64,000 nucleotides of DNA from Pseudomonadota bacterium (lineage in GTDB: Bacteria > Cyanobacteriota > Vampirovibrionia > Obscuribacterales > Obscuribacteraceae), in the NCBI GenBank assembly GCA_021325555.1, contig JAJPGY010000023.1, forward strand, positions 124,001 through 188,000, read 5' to 3'. Positions 37,458 through 45,635 of this stretch are shown in pieces; the first letter of the stretch is position 1; each line of letters opens with the position of its first letter. The position numbers and the translations under genes are program-made. Below the pieces are notes generated by a model. The model had not been told where the DNA came from. It worked only from the letters and a program-made list of their open reading frames with translations, and searched no databases.

Positions 37458-38477
37458 ATGAGGTATCGACATTTTGGGGGTGCACGCCCCTGCCTGCTTG
37501 GCCTGGTGGTCTTGGTGCTGCTTTTGCTTTGGCAGCTTGACGGACCGGCGGGTGCTTCGGTTGCCCGGGATGAGCACAGCGCGCTGGGCGCCGAGCTGCA
37601 GATACCGGTCACCGTCTGGTCGGACGATGCCGTGCCGGCAACGGCGGTTGTCGTGGCCGTGCACGGGCTGGTCATGCACGGCGGCTCCTTCGACACGCTG
37701 GCGCGGCGGCTGGCCGCCCAGGGCTGCCTGGTTGTTGCTCCCGACATGCGCGGACACGGGCGCTGGCTGGGGGGAGGAAGCGGGCTCCAGCCCGACGGCA
37801 ACAATATCGATTACCTTAAGAGCGAGGGTGATCTGGCCGCCCTGGTGGTCAGGCTCAAGGCCGGCCACCCGCATCTTCCGCTTTTCTTAGTGGGCGAGAG
37901 CCTGGGCGCCTCCCTGAGCATCAGGGTGGCGGCAACCCGACCCGGATCCGTCGACGGGCTGGTGCTGTCCAGCCCGGCGGTCAAGCACCGCTACCTGCCC
38001 TTAAAAAGGGCGGTGATGGACGCCCGCGGCATCCTGACGCCCCACCGCCAGATTGACCTGACGCCTTATATCGAACAGTGCGCCTCCGAGGATCCGAAGA
38101 TCATCGAGGGGATGATGCAGGATCCGCTGGTGAGAAAACACCTGAACAGCCTGGAGGTGTTGAAAACCATGGCCATGGCCCAGTCGACGCTCAAGTATGC
38201 CAAGGCCGTGGAGCCGGGCGTCCCGGTGCTTATCATTCAAGGAGACGCCGATCGATTGCTCAAGTCCAACGCCGTGGTCGCCCTGCTCGGCCGGCTGCGC
38301 TGCAAGGATGAGACCGTGCGCTGGTTCCACGCCAGAGGACACGTGCTCCTCGAGACCGCCTTCATCAGGGCGGACACCCTGGAGACGGTCCAGGGCTGGC
38401 TCGGCCAGCACGCCAGGGCAGCCGCCGTCCAGACCGCCAGCACGGTGTCCGAAATGAGCCCGGTCAAGCAGAATTAG
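37458..38477 (+). CDS. Exported lysophospholipase/monoacylglycerol lipase-like hydrolase
   Basis: 339 aa. An N-terminal hydrophobic segment (CLLGLVVLVLLLLWQL) is a signal peptide or anchor. The alpha/beta hydrolase core has VVAVHGLVMHGGSF (oxyanion), APDMRGHGRW, the nucleophile in LVGESLGASLS, Asp in IQGDADRLL, and His in ARGHVLLE. This is the Hydrolase_4/PldB layout seen in monoacylglycerol lipases and lysophospholipases. GGAAGG upstream supports ATG 37458. The active site would be outside the cytoplasm, suggesting envelope lipid turnover; the substrate is unproven. Confidence 0.87.
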   Translation: MRYRHFGGARPCLLGLVVLVLLLLWQLDGPAGASVARDEHSALGAELQIPVTVWSDDAVPATAVVVAVHGLVMHGGSFDTLARRLAAQGCLVVAPDMRGHGRWLGGGSGLQPDGNNIDYLKSEGDLAALVVRLKAGHPHLPLFLVGESLGASLSIRVAATRPGSVDGLVLSSPAVKHRYLPLKRAVMDARGILTPHRQIDLTPYIEQCASEDPKIIEGMMQDPLVRKHLNSLEVLKTMAMAQSTLKYAKAVEPGVPVLIIQGDADRLLKSNAVVALLGRLRCKDETVRWFHARGHVLLETAFIRADTLETVQGWLGQHARAAAVQTASTVSEMSPVKQN

Positions 38478-38502
38478 CACCGCCCGGCAGAAATTAACGT
38501 AC

Positions 38503-38575
38503 GCCCGCAGGGGAGGATTGCACCCGCCCGGGCGCGTGCAACGCGCCCCTACGAGCGGACGGGTTGGAATGCCGG
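38503..38575. repeat. Intergenic palindromic repeat, copy B
   Basis: The second copy of the element at 30808-30878. The core CCGCCCGGGCGCGT is identical, and the arms AGGGG and CCCCT at 38510-38550 complete the hairpin better than in copy A. It again lies between two convergent genes. Confidence 0.8.
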
Positions 38576-38667
38576 GTGGTACCGGCGCCAATGCATAACC
38601 GCCCCGTTGCCGCAGCGCCCCGGGAGCTGGCGCCTCGCCCGCATCGCGGAGAAAAGCGCCGAGCGCT

Positions 38668-40158
38668 TTACCGGAAGTAGCGGTAATACCCGTAGCCGTC
38701 GCCGGCCAGCTTGATGCCCGATCCGGCAAGCGAGGCGACTGCCCCCAGCGCCCGGTAGGTCGGGGTCAAGGAGGCTATGCCGCCGCCGATAAGCAGCGTG
38801 TCCGCCCCGACCGACAGTCCGGCCGAGAGAAGCTCCTTGCCCGAGTGGTGGGCAAGCGCCTTGCGGAAACTGCCGGCATCGTGACGGATGAGGTCAATTC
38901 CACCCAGGGCGACGGAGAAAAGCGAGCCTGCCGGCCCTGCCTGTCCGCCTATCACCGCCCGATAGCCTCTGTACAGGTTCACGCCGTTGGCCAGCGTGTG
39001 GATCAGGCTGGGAGCCTGGTGGGCTGGCAGGGGAATATTCAGGCTCTCCCCGTGAACCGGCATCTGGCCCACCGGCGGCGGTGCCGGCTCAGCGGGGGCC
39101 GGGGGCCGGTTGCCCTCCAGGAGGATCGCCGAGCTGCCCCCGAAGAATGTGGCGCGGGGCATAAGGCTCTGCGGCGTGATTCCCTCCAGGGAAGGCGGCA
39201 GCGCCCCGCCGGCGTTGAGCCAGCCGCTGGGAGCGGCCGGGGCGTAGTAGGGCTCTGGATTGCCGCCCGGCATGGGCAGGCTGCCGGCGGTGGCGATGCG
39301 GGAATAGTCGGGCCGGATGCCCGAACGATTGAGCAGGTTGATCAGATCCTGAACCGGCGTCATCTCGGCGTCGTTGCCCGGGCTGACCACGCCGGCGGAG
39401 TTGACGGCGCCGGCGTCCGTGGTGGACACCAGACCGTAAACCCGGCCGTCGGCACCGACCAGCGGCCCGCCCGAGTTGCCGGGCTCGACGTGGATGCTGG
39501 TGTCGAGAACGGTGCGGTTGGGATCCTCGCCCGGTCCCAGGTTGCCCGCCCGCAGAACGTTGCGCAGCGGCTGGGTCATGTTGGTGGTGCCGGGCGAGAT
39601 GAACATGTTCTGCCAGCCGCGCGGATAGCCGAGCGCCCAGACGTTCGACCCGGGAGCGGGCGTGCCGCCGCCCAGCGGCAGGACCGGGAATTGCTCATAG
39701 GGGGCGGCATTGACCCGGAGCACCGCCAGGTCCTTGGCCTGGTCCACAGCCTCGACGGTGGCGCTGTAGCGCCGCCCGTCTGCGGTGGTCACCGTGATCC
39801 CGTTCAGTCCGCGCACGACGTGGTAGTCGGTGGCGATGTCGCCGGAGGCGGTCACAAAAAAGCCGGACCCTGTGACATCCTGGGTCACCTGCTGGCCTTG
39901 ATCCACGGCCTGGCGCTGCCCTTCGATGCGCACGGTGGCCGGGGCCGCCTCCTGGAAGATGCTCACCAGGTTCATGCCCGGCGAGTAGGTGGAACGGTCG
40001 TTCGGGTTGGCCTGCTGGTTGACCCGCAAGGTCGGTATGACCACCTGTCCGTCGTAATACGACGCGTGATCCTGCAGCGGCGAACCTGCCGCTGGCTGGT
40101 AGGCGTTGCCCTCGAAGGCGCCAACAATCGCCTGGCCGTCTCGAAATCCGCTGGGCAC
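38668..40158 (-). CDS. Trypsin-like serine protease with hydrophobic C-terminal domain
   Basis: 496 aa. Start GTG 40158 is chosen because GGGAGG lies six bases upstream; the frame runs to 40218. Residues about 65-280 form an HtrA/trypsin-like domain with His113 (ATDYHVV), Asp143 (AKDLAVLRV) and Ser229 (PGNSGGPLV). A Pro-rich linker (about 355-380, PAPAEPAPPPVGQMP) leads to a 110-residue Gly/Ala-rich hydrophobic domain (LYRGYRAVIGGQAGPAGSLFSVALGGI, LSAGLSVGADTLLIGGGIA). There is no PDZ domain and no signal peptide. The C-terminal domain is like those of the giant proteins at 45.6-60.7 kb in composition only. The cell location and target are unknown. Confidence 0.87.
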   Translation of the reverse strand: MPSGFRDGQAIVGAFEGNAYQPAAGSPLQDHASYYDGQVVIPTLRVNQQANPNDRSTYSPGMNLVSIFQEAAPATVRIEGQRQAVDQGQQVTQDVTGSGFFVTASGDIATDYHVVRGLNGITVTTADGRRYSATVEAVDQAKDLAVLRVNAAPYEQFPVLPLGGGTPAPGSNVWALGYPRGWQNMFISPGTTNMTQPLRNVLRAGNLGPGEDPNRTVLDTSIHVEPGNSGGPLVGADGRVYGLVSTTDAGAVNSAGVVSPGNDAEMTPVQDLINLLNRSGIRPDYSRIATAGSLPMPGGNPEPYYAPAAPSGWLNAGGALPPSLEGITPQSLMPRATFFGGSSAILLEGNRPPAPAEPAPPPVGQMPVHGESLNIPLPAHQAPSLIHTLANGVNLYRGYRAVIGGQAGPAGSLFSVALGGIDLIRHDAGSFRKALAHHSGKELLSAGLSVGADTLLIGGGIASLTPTYRALGAVASLAGSGIKLAGDGYGYYRYFR

Positions 40159-40245
40159 GCCTTGCCTCCCTGACCCGTCGATGCAGGAGATCCTAGGTTT
40201 GGCCTGCCCCGGGGTCACTGGGGAAAATACGTAGGCGCCGATAAT

Positions 40246-40782
40246 TTAATCGCCGGGTGAAAGCGGGTCCGGCAGGTTCATGCCGCGGTAGACGCTGGAG
40301 TAGCGGATATAGTTCTGCCAGCCGTGCTCTATGCGCTGCCTGTCCTCGGCGCGTACCGGCCGGACCACCTTGCCCGGCACGCCCATCACCAGGCTGCCAG
40401 GCGGTATCGAGCTTCCCGGCGCCACCACCGCCCCGGCGGCGACGATCGATCCGGCGCCTATGACGGCCCCATCGAGCACGATCACCCCCATGGCGATCAG
40501 GCAGTCCGGCTCGATGTGGCAGGCGTGCAGGATGGCCCCGTGCCCGACCGTGACGCGGTCCTCGACGGTAAGCGCGTTCCTCTGCGTCACGTGCAGCATG
40601 CACCCGTCTTGAATGTTGGTGTTGGTGCCGATCTTGATTGCGTTGATATCGGCTCTCGCCACGCAGTGAAACCAGATGCTGGCGCCTTCACCGACGGTGA
40701 CCTGACCGATGAGCACCGCCGTGGGCGCCACGAAGGACGTCTCGTGCACAAGCGGTTTGAACTCGGCATACGGCAGAAGCAT
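40246..40782 (-). CDS. Gamma-carbonic anhydrase family protein
   Basis: 178 aa from ATG 40782 (MLLPYAEFKPLV, the usual family start); an upstream in-frame ATG with GGGGTGG nearby would add 14 residues. It is a left-handed beta-helix of hexapeptide repeats, with the metal-site residues in SIWFHCVARADIN, GCMLHVTQ and VTVGHGAILHACHI. Such proteins (YrdA/PaaY/CcmM-like) form trimers and may hydrate CO2, but many have no measured activity. It is cytoplasmic. It is divergent from the small gene at 40894. Confidence 0.93.
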   Translation of the reverse strand: MLLPYAEFKPLVHETSFVAPTAVLIGQVTVGEGASIWFHCVARADINAIKIGTNTNIQDGCMLHVTQRNALTVEDRVTVGHGAILHACHIEPDCLIAMGVIVLDGAVIGAGSIVAAGAVVAPGSSIPPGSLVMGVPGKVVRPVRAEDRQRIEHGWQNYIRYSSVYRGMNLPDPLSPGD

Positions 40783-40893
40783 GGCGACCAGTTTATAGCA
40801 TCCCCGCCTGCCCTTGACACCCATAAACCACCCCACAAGCAATCGGGACGCCAAGAGGATACAATTAACCTTAATCACGGAGGGATACAGTGA

Positions 40894-41175
40894 ATGATGC
40901 CGTTGTATGAACAGCCGATGCGCAAACTGCTGGGTGTCCTCGAGCCTACGATCTCCTGGCTCACCGAGCGTGGCCCGGTGGAAGTAGGGGAAGTACCGGC
41001 GGACCACCTGGACGCGATCAAGCAGCTGGAGCGCATCGGAATCGTGCACAAGCGCAACAACCGTTGTTACGAGCTGCAAAAGATTCGCCTCAAGAAGCTC
41101 ATGGGCTCCCTGGGCATAGAGACTCTTGCGCCACCCGGGTCTGCAGATCCCGCGGTCAGAAGCGAACTCAACTGA
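40894..41175 (+). CDS. Small basic protein upstream of mutS2
   Basis: 93 aa. GGAGGG lies nine bases before ATG 40894 (a second ATG follows at 40897). The helix-rich sequence with LDAIKQLERIGIVHKRNNRCYEL and KIRLKKLMGSLGI suggests a small winged-helix-like domain. It ends 11 bases before mutS2 and is likely in the same operon. I do not recognise the family, and DNA binding is only an inference. Confidence 0.7.
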   Translation: MMPLYEQPMRKLLGVLEPTISWLTERGPVEVGEVPADHLDAIKQLERIGIVHKRNNRCYELQKIRLKKLMGSLGIETLAPPGSADPAVRSELN

Positions 41176-41186
41176 CTCGGTCCGGA

Positions 41187-43634
41187 TTGGACATCCTTAC
41201 CAGGACACGGCGAGCTCTTGAATGGGATAGCCTGAGGGAGTTCCTGTCCTTCGAGGCTGTGACGGACTGGGGGCGCGAGCTCTGCCTGGAGCTGGAGCCG
41301 CAGTCGGACCCGGACCTGATCAATATTCTGCTTGATCAGACAGCCGAGGCGGTGAGCCTCCTGGAAGCCAGATCGCCGCTCCCGCTAGACAACCTTGCCG
41401 ATCTGCGCGAGACGCTTAAGCGTCTTGCCGCCGGAGCCGAGCTGTCCGCAGCCGAGTTGCTGTCCATAGGCGGCGTGCTTGAAGCGGCGCGCCTTGCCCG
41501 CTCCACCCTTGCGCTCCTGGAGGCGACGACCTTTCCCCGCCTGGTGAAGTTCGTGCCCAGGCTGCACCCGGTCTTCGATCTTGCCGCCGCCATCGATCAG
41601 GCGATCGATCCGGCCGGATACGTGAAGGACAGCGCCAGCCCGCGCCTGTCCTCCCTGCGCAAGGACATACGCCGGCTGGAGAATCAGATCAAGGACGAGC
41701 TTTCGAGGATCATCCATTCGCCGACACTCTCCAGGGCGCTGCAGGAGCCGCTCTACACGCAGAGGGGAAACCGGTTTGTCCTGCCGGTCATCGCCAGCTC
41801 CCGCAATGTCATCGAGGGAATCGTGCATGACAGCTCGGCCTCCGGTCTGACCGTTTATGTGGAGCCGATGGCGGTAATCGAGCTGGCCAACAAGATGCGC
41901 CTGAAAGAGGCTGATGTCGAGCGGGAGATCGCCAGGATCCTCTCCGACCTGAGCGGCCGGGCGGCAGGGCACGCCGTCGAGGTCGAGGAGAGCTTTCGGT
42001 CGCTCGTCGAGCTGGACGTGATAACGGCCCGGGCGCGTCTGGCCCGGAAGTACAGGGGGAACCGCCCGGAGCTGTCATCCGGCAGCGAGCTGGCACTGAA
42101 GGCCGCCCGCCACCCCTTGCTCATCCTGCAGGATCCCGAGCGGGCATCGCGGGTGGTGCCCAATGATATCGTCCTTGGTGGCAAATACCGCACCATGGTG
42201 GTCACCGGCCCCAATACCGGTGGCAAAACTGTTCTTCTGAAGACGGCGGGCCTTCTTTCCCTCATGGTGCGGGCCGGGCTGCTTCTGCCTGTGGCACCGG
42301 GGTCGGTGGCGGTGAACTTCCGGCACATCTACGCGGACATCGGCGACGAGCAATCCCTGGTGCAAAGCCTTTCCACCTTCTCGTCGCACATGACCAGCAT
42401 TGTCGAGATCATCAATCGCGCCGGCGGAGAGACGCTCGTACTTCTGGATGAGATTGGCGCCGGCACGGATCCCAGGGAGGGAGCGGCGCTGGCCAGGGCG
42501 ATCCTGGAGTTCCTCAACGAATCGGGGGCGCTCACCATCTCCACCACCCATTTCGGCGAGCTCAAGACGCTGGCCTACGGGCAGCCCGGATTCATCAATG
42601 CCAGCCTGGATTTCGACGAGGCGTCGCTGGCGCCGACTTACAAGCTCAGGCTGGGAGTGCCGGGGGCCTCCAAGGCAACCACAATCGCCGCCAGGCTGGG
42701 ACTGAAGCCCGGCGTGGTGGAGCGGGCCGGCGCGTACCTTGCCCGCGACGACACGGATCTCGAGCGGCTGACCCGGGAGCTGGAGGAGCGCCTGAAAGCG
42801 CTTGCCGAGCAAGAGGAGAGCGTGCGCCTGGCAAGAGCCGAGGCCGAGGACAGGCGGCTGCGGGCCCAGGCCGAGCTCGAGCACGTCGAGCGCGAGCGCC
42901 GGCGGCTGCGCGGCTCGTTTGCCGCCGAGCTCGAGGCGATTGTGAAACAGGCGCGCGAGCAGGTGCGCGAGCTCATCGCCTCGCTGCAGAAGGAGCCCAG
43001 CATAAAGCGCGCCCAGGAGGGACAGAAGGAGCTGGAGCGCATAAGGGAAGAGCTGGGTTGGGCGGCAGCGGGCGAGGAGATATCGCCGCTGGAGGCAATC
43101 TCGATCGGGCAGACCGTCAAGGTCAGATCCCTCAACCGGCTGGCCGTTGTGGAGTCGGTGCCGCCGGATCTGGCGCAGCACCCGGACTCCCGGATATCCG
43201 TGCGCGCGGGCGGCATCAAGCTCAAGATCCCCCTTGCCGATCTGGAGGCCGTCCCGGCAGCCCCGGCGGCGGCAGGCGGCACCGGAAAGAGAGGCGCCGC
43301 CCCTGAGCCGGTTGGCGCCCGCAGTGCTGTTCGCAATCGCGGGCAGGTCACCGCCGGCAGTGCCAGGCACCCGGACCTATTCGTTCGCACCGCCGGCAAC
43401 ACGCTGGATTTACGGGGACAGCGGGTGGAGCAGGCTCTCGGCGAGCTGGAGCGCTTTCTGGATCGGGCCGTCGTCGCCGGCGGCGGCCACGTGATGATCA
43501 TCCACGGGCACGGCACCGGCGCCGTGAAGTCGGCCGTGAGGGAGTACCTCGCATCCTCCAGCTACGCCGGCTCCTTTCGACCCGGTGAGACCTACGAGGG
43601 AGGCGACGGCGTGACCATTGTCGATCTCGGTTGA
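41187..43634 (+). CDS. mutS2: MutS2 endonuclease/ribosome-splitting factor
   Basis: 815 aa from TTG 41187, which gives LDILTRTRRALEWDSL, matching the family N-terminus; earlier in-frame codons run over the previous gene. The core and clamp domains precede the ATPase with Walker A VVTGPNTGGKTVLLKT and Walker B TLVLLDEIGAGTDPREG. A long Glu/Arg-rich coiled coil (about 520-620) and a KOW-like segment follow. The C-terminal Smr nuclease has LDLRGQRVEQAL and VMIIHGHGTGAVK. MutS2 suppresses recombination or splits collided ribosomes. The TTG has only a weak Shine-Dalgarno, so it may be translated by coupling. Confidence 0.95.
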   Translation: MDILTRTRRALEWDSLREFLSFEAVTDWGRELCLELEPQSDPDLINILLDQTAEAVSLLEARSPLPLDNLADLRETLKRLAAGAELSAAELLSIGGVLEAARLARSTLALLEATTFPRLVKFVPRLHPVFDLAAAIDQAIDPAGYVKDSASPRLSSLRKDIRRLENQIKDELSRIIHSPTLSRALQEPLYTQRGNRFVLPVIASSRNVIEGIVHDSSASGLTVYVEPMAVIELANKMRLKEADVEREIARILSDLSGRAAGHAVEVEESFRSLVELDVITARARLARKYRGNRPELSSGSELALKAARHPLLILQDPERASRVVPNDIVLGGKYRTMVVTGPNTGGKTVLLKTAGLLSLMVRAGLLLPVAPGSVAVNFRHIYADIGDEQSLVQSLSTFSSHMTSIVEIINRAGGETLVLLDEIGAGTDPREGAALARAILEFLNESGALTISTTHFGELKTLAYGQPGFINASLDFDEASLAPTYKLRLGVPGASKATTIAARLGLKPGVVERAGAYLARDDTDLERLTRELEERLKALAEQEESVRLARAEAEDRRLRAQAELEHVERERRRLRGSFAAELEAIVKQAREQVRELIASLQKEPSIKRAQEGQKELERIREELGWAAAGEEISPLEAISIGQTVKVRSLNRLAVVESVPPDLAQHPDSRISVRAGGIKLKIPLADLEAVPAAPAAAGGTGKRGAAPEPVGARSAVRNRGQVTAGSARHPDLFVRTAGNTLDLRGQRVEQALGELERFLDRAVVAGGGHVMIIHGHGTGAVKSAVREYLASSSYAGSFRPGETYEGGDGVTIVDLG

Positions 43635-44213
43635 CCAGTCGAGGCAGCCGGCCAGGGTCCTGGCTCGGATTGGCGCGCCGCCGTGGGGAAGCTCTCCGGG
43701 CTTGTCTCTGCCGCCTCTTTCAATGCTGCATTGCTCTCGAAGGCGCCGTCATGTCCGCCTCGCTTGAGCCTGCGCGGTTTGTGACAGTTACCGGCAATTC
43801 GGCGATGCCGGTGCTGAGGTGCCGGGGGGCAGCTCGGATTCCGTCGACTCGCCCGCCCGGCTTCATAAGAAGAACGCTCTGCCGTTCGGATTGCTCAGCG
43901 ACAAGCACGCCCGGCTGCTCGTAGCTTTCGGCGGGCCGCCGACTCTGGGCTTGATCCCCCGAAGGGTCACCCGTGTCGTTGACACTGAAGGCGTAATATG
44001 GTGCAGCTGCAACTTCCAACTCGATGCCGGCAAAGACACGAGCGAATGGCTGGCATTTTCGCCGAGCTCGACCAAGCGTGAGACCTTCAAGCGCGAACAG
44101 TCCTCCTGCGCCGCCCTCTTATCGGAGCCGTGCCCCGGACGCCGGGTCTGGCTGGAACCTATCCATGCAAAAAGGGCTGACAACAGTGTCGGGTCTTTGT
44201 CCGTCGCGCCAGT
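43635..44213. other. Gap with competing short ORFs
   Basis: About 580 bases between mutS2 and the convergent secreted protein gene. Three frames of about 100-130 residues overlap here (plus 43819-44217, minus 43720-44019, minus 43863-44183). None has a clear Shine-Dalgarno or a recognisable family. The minus frame at 43720-44019 has the least biased composition. No repeat or RNA gene is seen. Confidence 0.45.
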
Positions 44214-45230
44214 CTAATGATATTTCAACCAGCGCATGATCTCCAGCATCTCCTGGTCCATCTGCGATACGGCCGCTTCGAGATCGGATAGCATCAACGC
44301 CCTGTCTTGCAGGAGATCGAGGGTTACCGTCCTCGTCTGAGGGATCTGCCCGGTGAGCAGCGCGATTTCACGCTTTCCCTCAGGAGTATCGGGCGAGTGT
44401 ATGCGGCGCAGGCGAACCCACTCTTTGATCAAATTGGCTCGCCTGGTGCCCGGTCCTGGCGTGTTGGGATTGACGTCATTCAAATAACTCCACACCCCTG
44501 GCGGAAACCTGGTGCTCTCCGTGGTGTATCCGAACAGTTGCGAGAGCATGTTTGGACTTGCGGGCCGGGAGCGTTTCGGCCCCTGGTTGAGCTTCAAACT
44601 GTAGCTGGAGATGCCTATCTCTCCCGAGCCGCCGATGGCGCCCAGTATAGCCCCTGCGATGCTCAGGGGACCGGAGCGGCCGGTAAAGTCGGCCAGCGCG
44701 GTGGAGAGGACCTCGGTGGTGCCCGACTGCATGAAGTTGGCGATTTCGCTTTTCTGCACGCTGCGCTCCCTGCGCTCCTGCATGTTGCTCAACAGCTCGT
44801 TGGTCTGCGCCAGCTCCCGCTCTATTCGCGACAATGCGCTCCTGATTTCGAAAGAGGCGGTGAGGATAACCTCGAGCGTATCCTGTTTGAGCCTGATGAT
44901 GTGGAGGGTTTCTCTTGACTCTGCCTTTTCGGCTGCCTCCAATTGCTCCAGGGCAGGAAGAATCCCCAGGTCGCTGGCTACCTCGTAAGCAGCCTCGGCA
45001 AGCGCGGGGTGCTGAGCCTGCCCGTCCTGAAGCGCCGGCCCGTGCTCAATGCTACCCGCAGGCCCTGCTTCGCTGATTAACACGTCCCGGCCTGACGGAG
45101 AAGATCGAGGGCAGGCCTGCGGAGAGGCCGCCGCTTGCAGTTCGGGCGACGGCGCCGGCAGGCGCGCGCCCGTCAACAGGAGCGCCAGAAGAAGTGCGGG
45201 AGATAAAGGTGACTTTTTTCTACTGCTCAC
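44214..45230 (-). CDS. Exported coiled-coil protein, unknown family
   Basis: 338 aa. GTG 45230 with AGGAG about 12 bases upstream. A signal peptide (MSSRKKSPLSPALLLALLLTGARL) is followed by a helical region: LEQLEAAEKAESRETLHIIRLKQDTLEVIL, then ALSRIERELAQTNELLSNMQERRERSVQK, a predicted coiled coil at about 105-160. A Gly/Ser segment (GAILGAIGGSGEIGISSY) and a Trp/Tyr-containing C-terminus with LLQDRALMLSDLEAAVSQMDQEMLE close it. No domain is recognised. It is divergent from the giant gene cluster. Confidence 0.72.
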   Translation of the reverse strand: MSSRKKSPLSPALLLALLLTGARLPAPSPELQAAASPQACPRSSPSGRDVLISEAGPAGSIEHGPALQDGQAQHPALAEAAYEVASDLGILPALEQLEAAEKAESRETLHIIRLKQDTLEVILTASFEIRSALSRIERELAQTNELLSNMQERRERSVQKSEIANFMQSGTTEVLSTALADFTGRSGPLSIAGAILGAIGGSGEIGISSYSLKLNQGPKRSRPASPNMLSQLFGYTTESTRFPPGVWSYLNDVNPNTPGPGTRRANLIKEWVRLRRIHSPDTPEGKREIALLTGQIPQTRTVTLDLLQDRALMLSDLEAAVSQMDQEMLEIMRWLKYH

Positions 45231-45635
45231 GGCAAAACAAGACTCCTGTCGCCTGGCTTTTAGTTCTCAGCGCCGATGAGCCGTCATGAGTGTGGCTGCC
45301 GGCAGGGACGCCAACGGGTGCAGGGAAGGCTCGATTCGGTCTCCATGCCCGTTCGAAACACCCCGGGCAGGTGAAATTGAGATCGGAGACAGTGAACGCT
45401 TATTATAGGACACGGCGGGCTGGCCGGGGCCCGGCAAAGGCACGCAATTGCCCGGGCTCTTCGTTCCGCGGTCGAGCGCTGCCGTGGGCAGGGCCGCCTG
45501 TCCAAAATTGTCGGCTGCCGGATATAACCGCTTGAGCGAGTCGCCCTTCGGCTTGCGCGCAGACCACCGCCGCCTGCCAGGCGGCCTCCGTAATCCATCA
45601 ATCAATGAGGGCTGGTAAGGTATGTCTGGCAACCA
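45231..45635. other. Divergent regulatory gap before the giant paralogue cluster
   Basis: About 400 bases with no gene. It holds a minus-strand TATAAT at 45407-45402 (about 170 bases before the secreted coiled-coil gene, no good -35) and the plus-strand block at 45498-45555 shared with the second giant gene. Short frames here are shadows. Confidence 0.55.
45498..45555 (+). promoter_or_regulatory. Conserved upstream block, copy 1 (giant gene 1)
   Basis: CTGTCCAAAA (from 45498) and GGATATAACCG (45520-45530), then GTCGCCCTTCGGC. It aligns with 50443-50505 upstream of giant gene 2, and its first half with 57905-57933 upstream of giant gene 4. CTGTCC and GATATA are 17 bases apart, so a promoter is the simplest reading; a conserved leader RNA is the alternative. 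Confidence 0.5.

Noticed and set aside
41064..41186. Earlier mutS2 start
   Set aside because: The residues read over the previous gene in another frame and do not match the MutS2 N-terminus.
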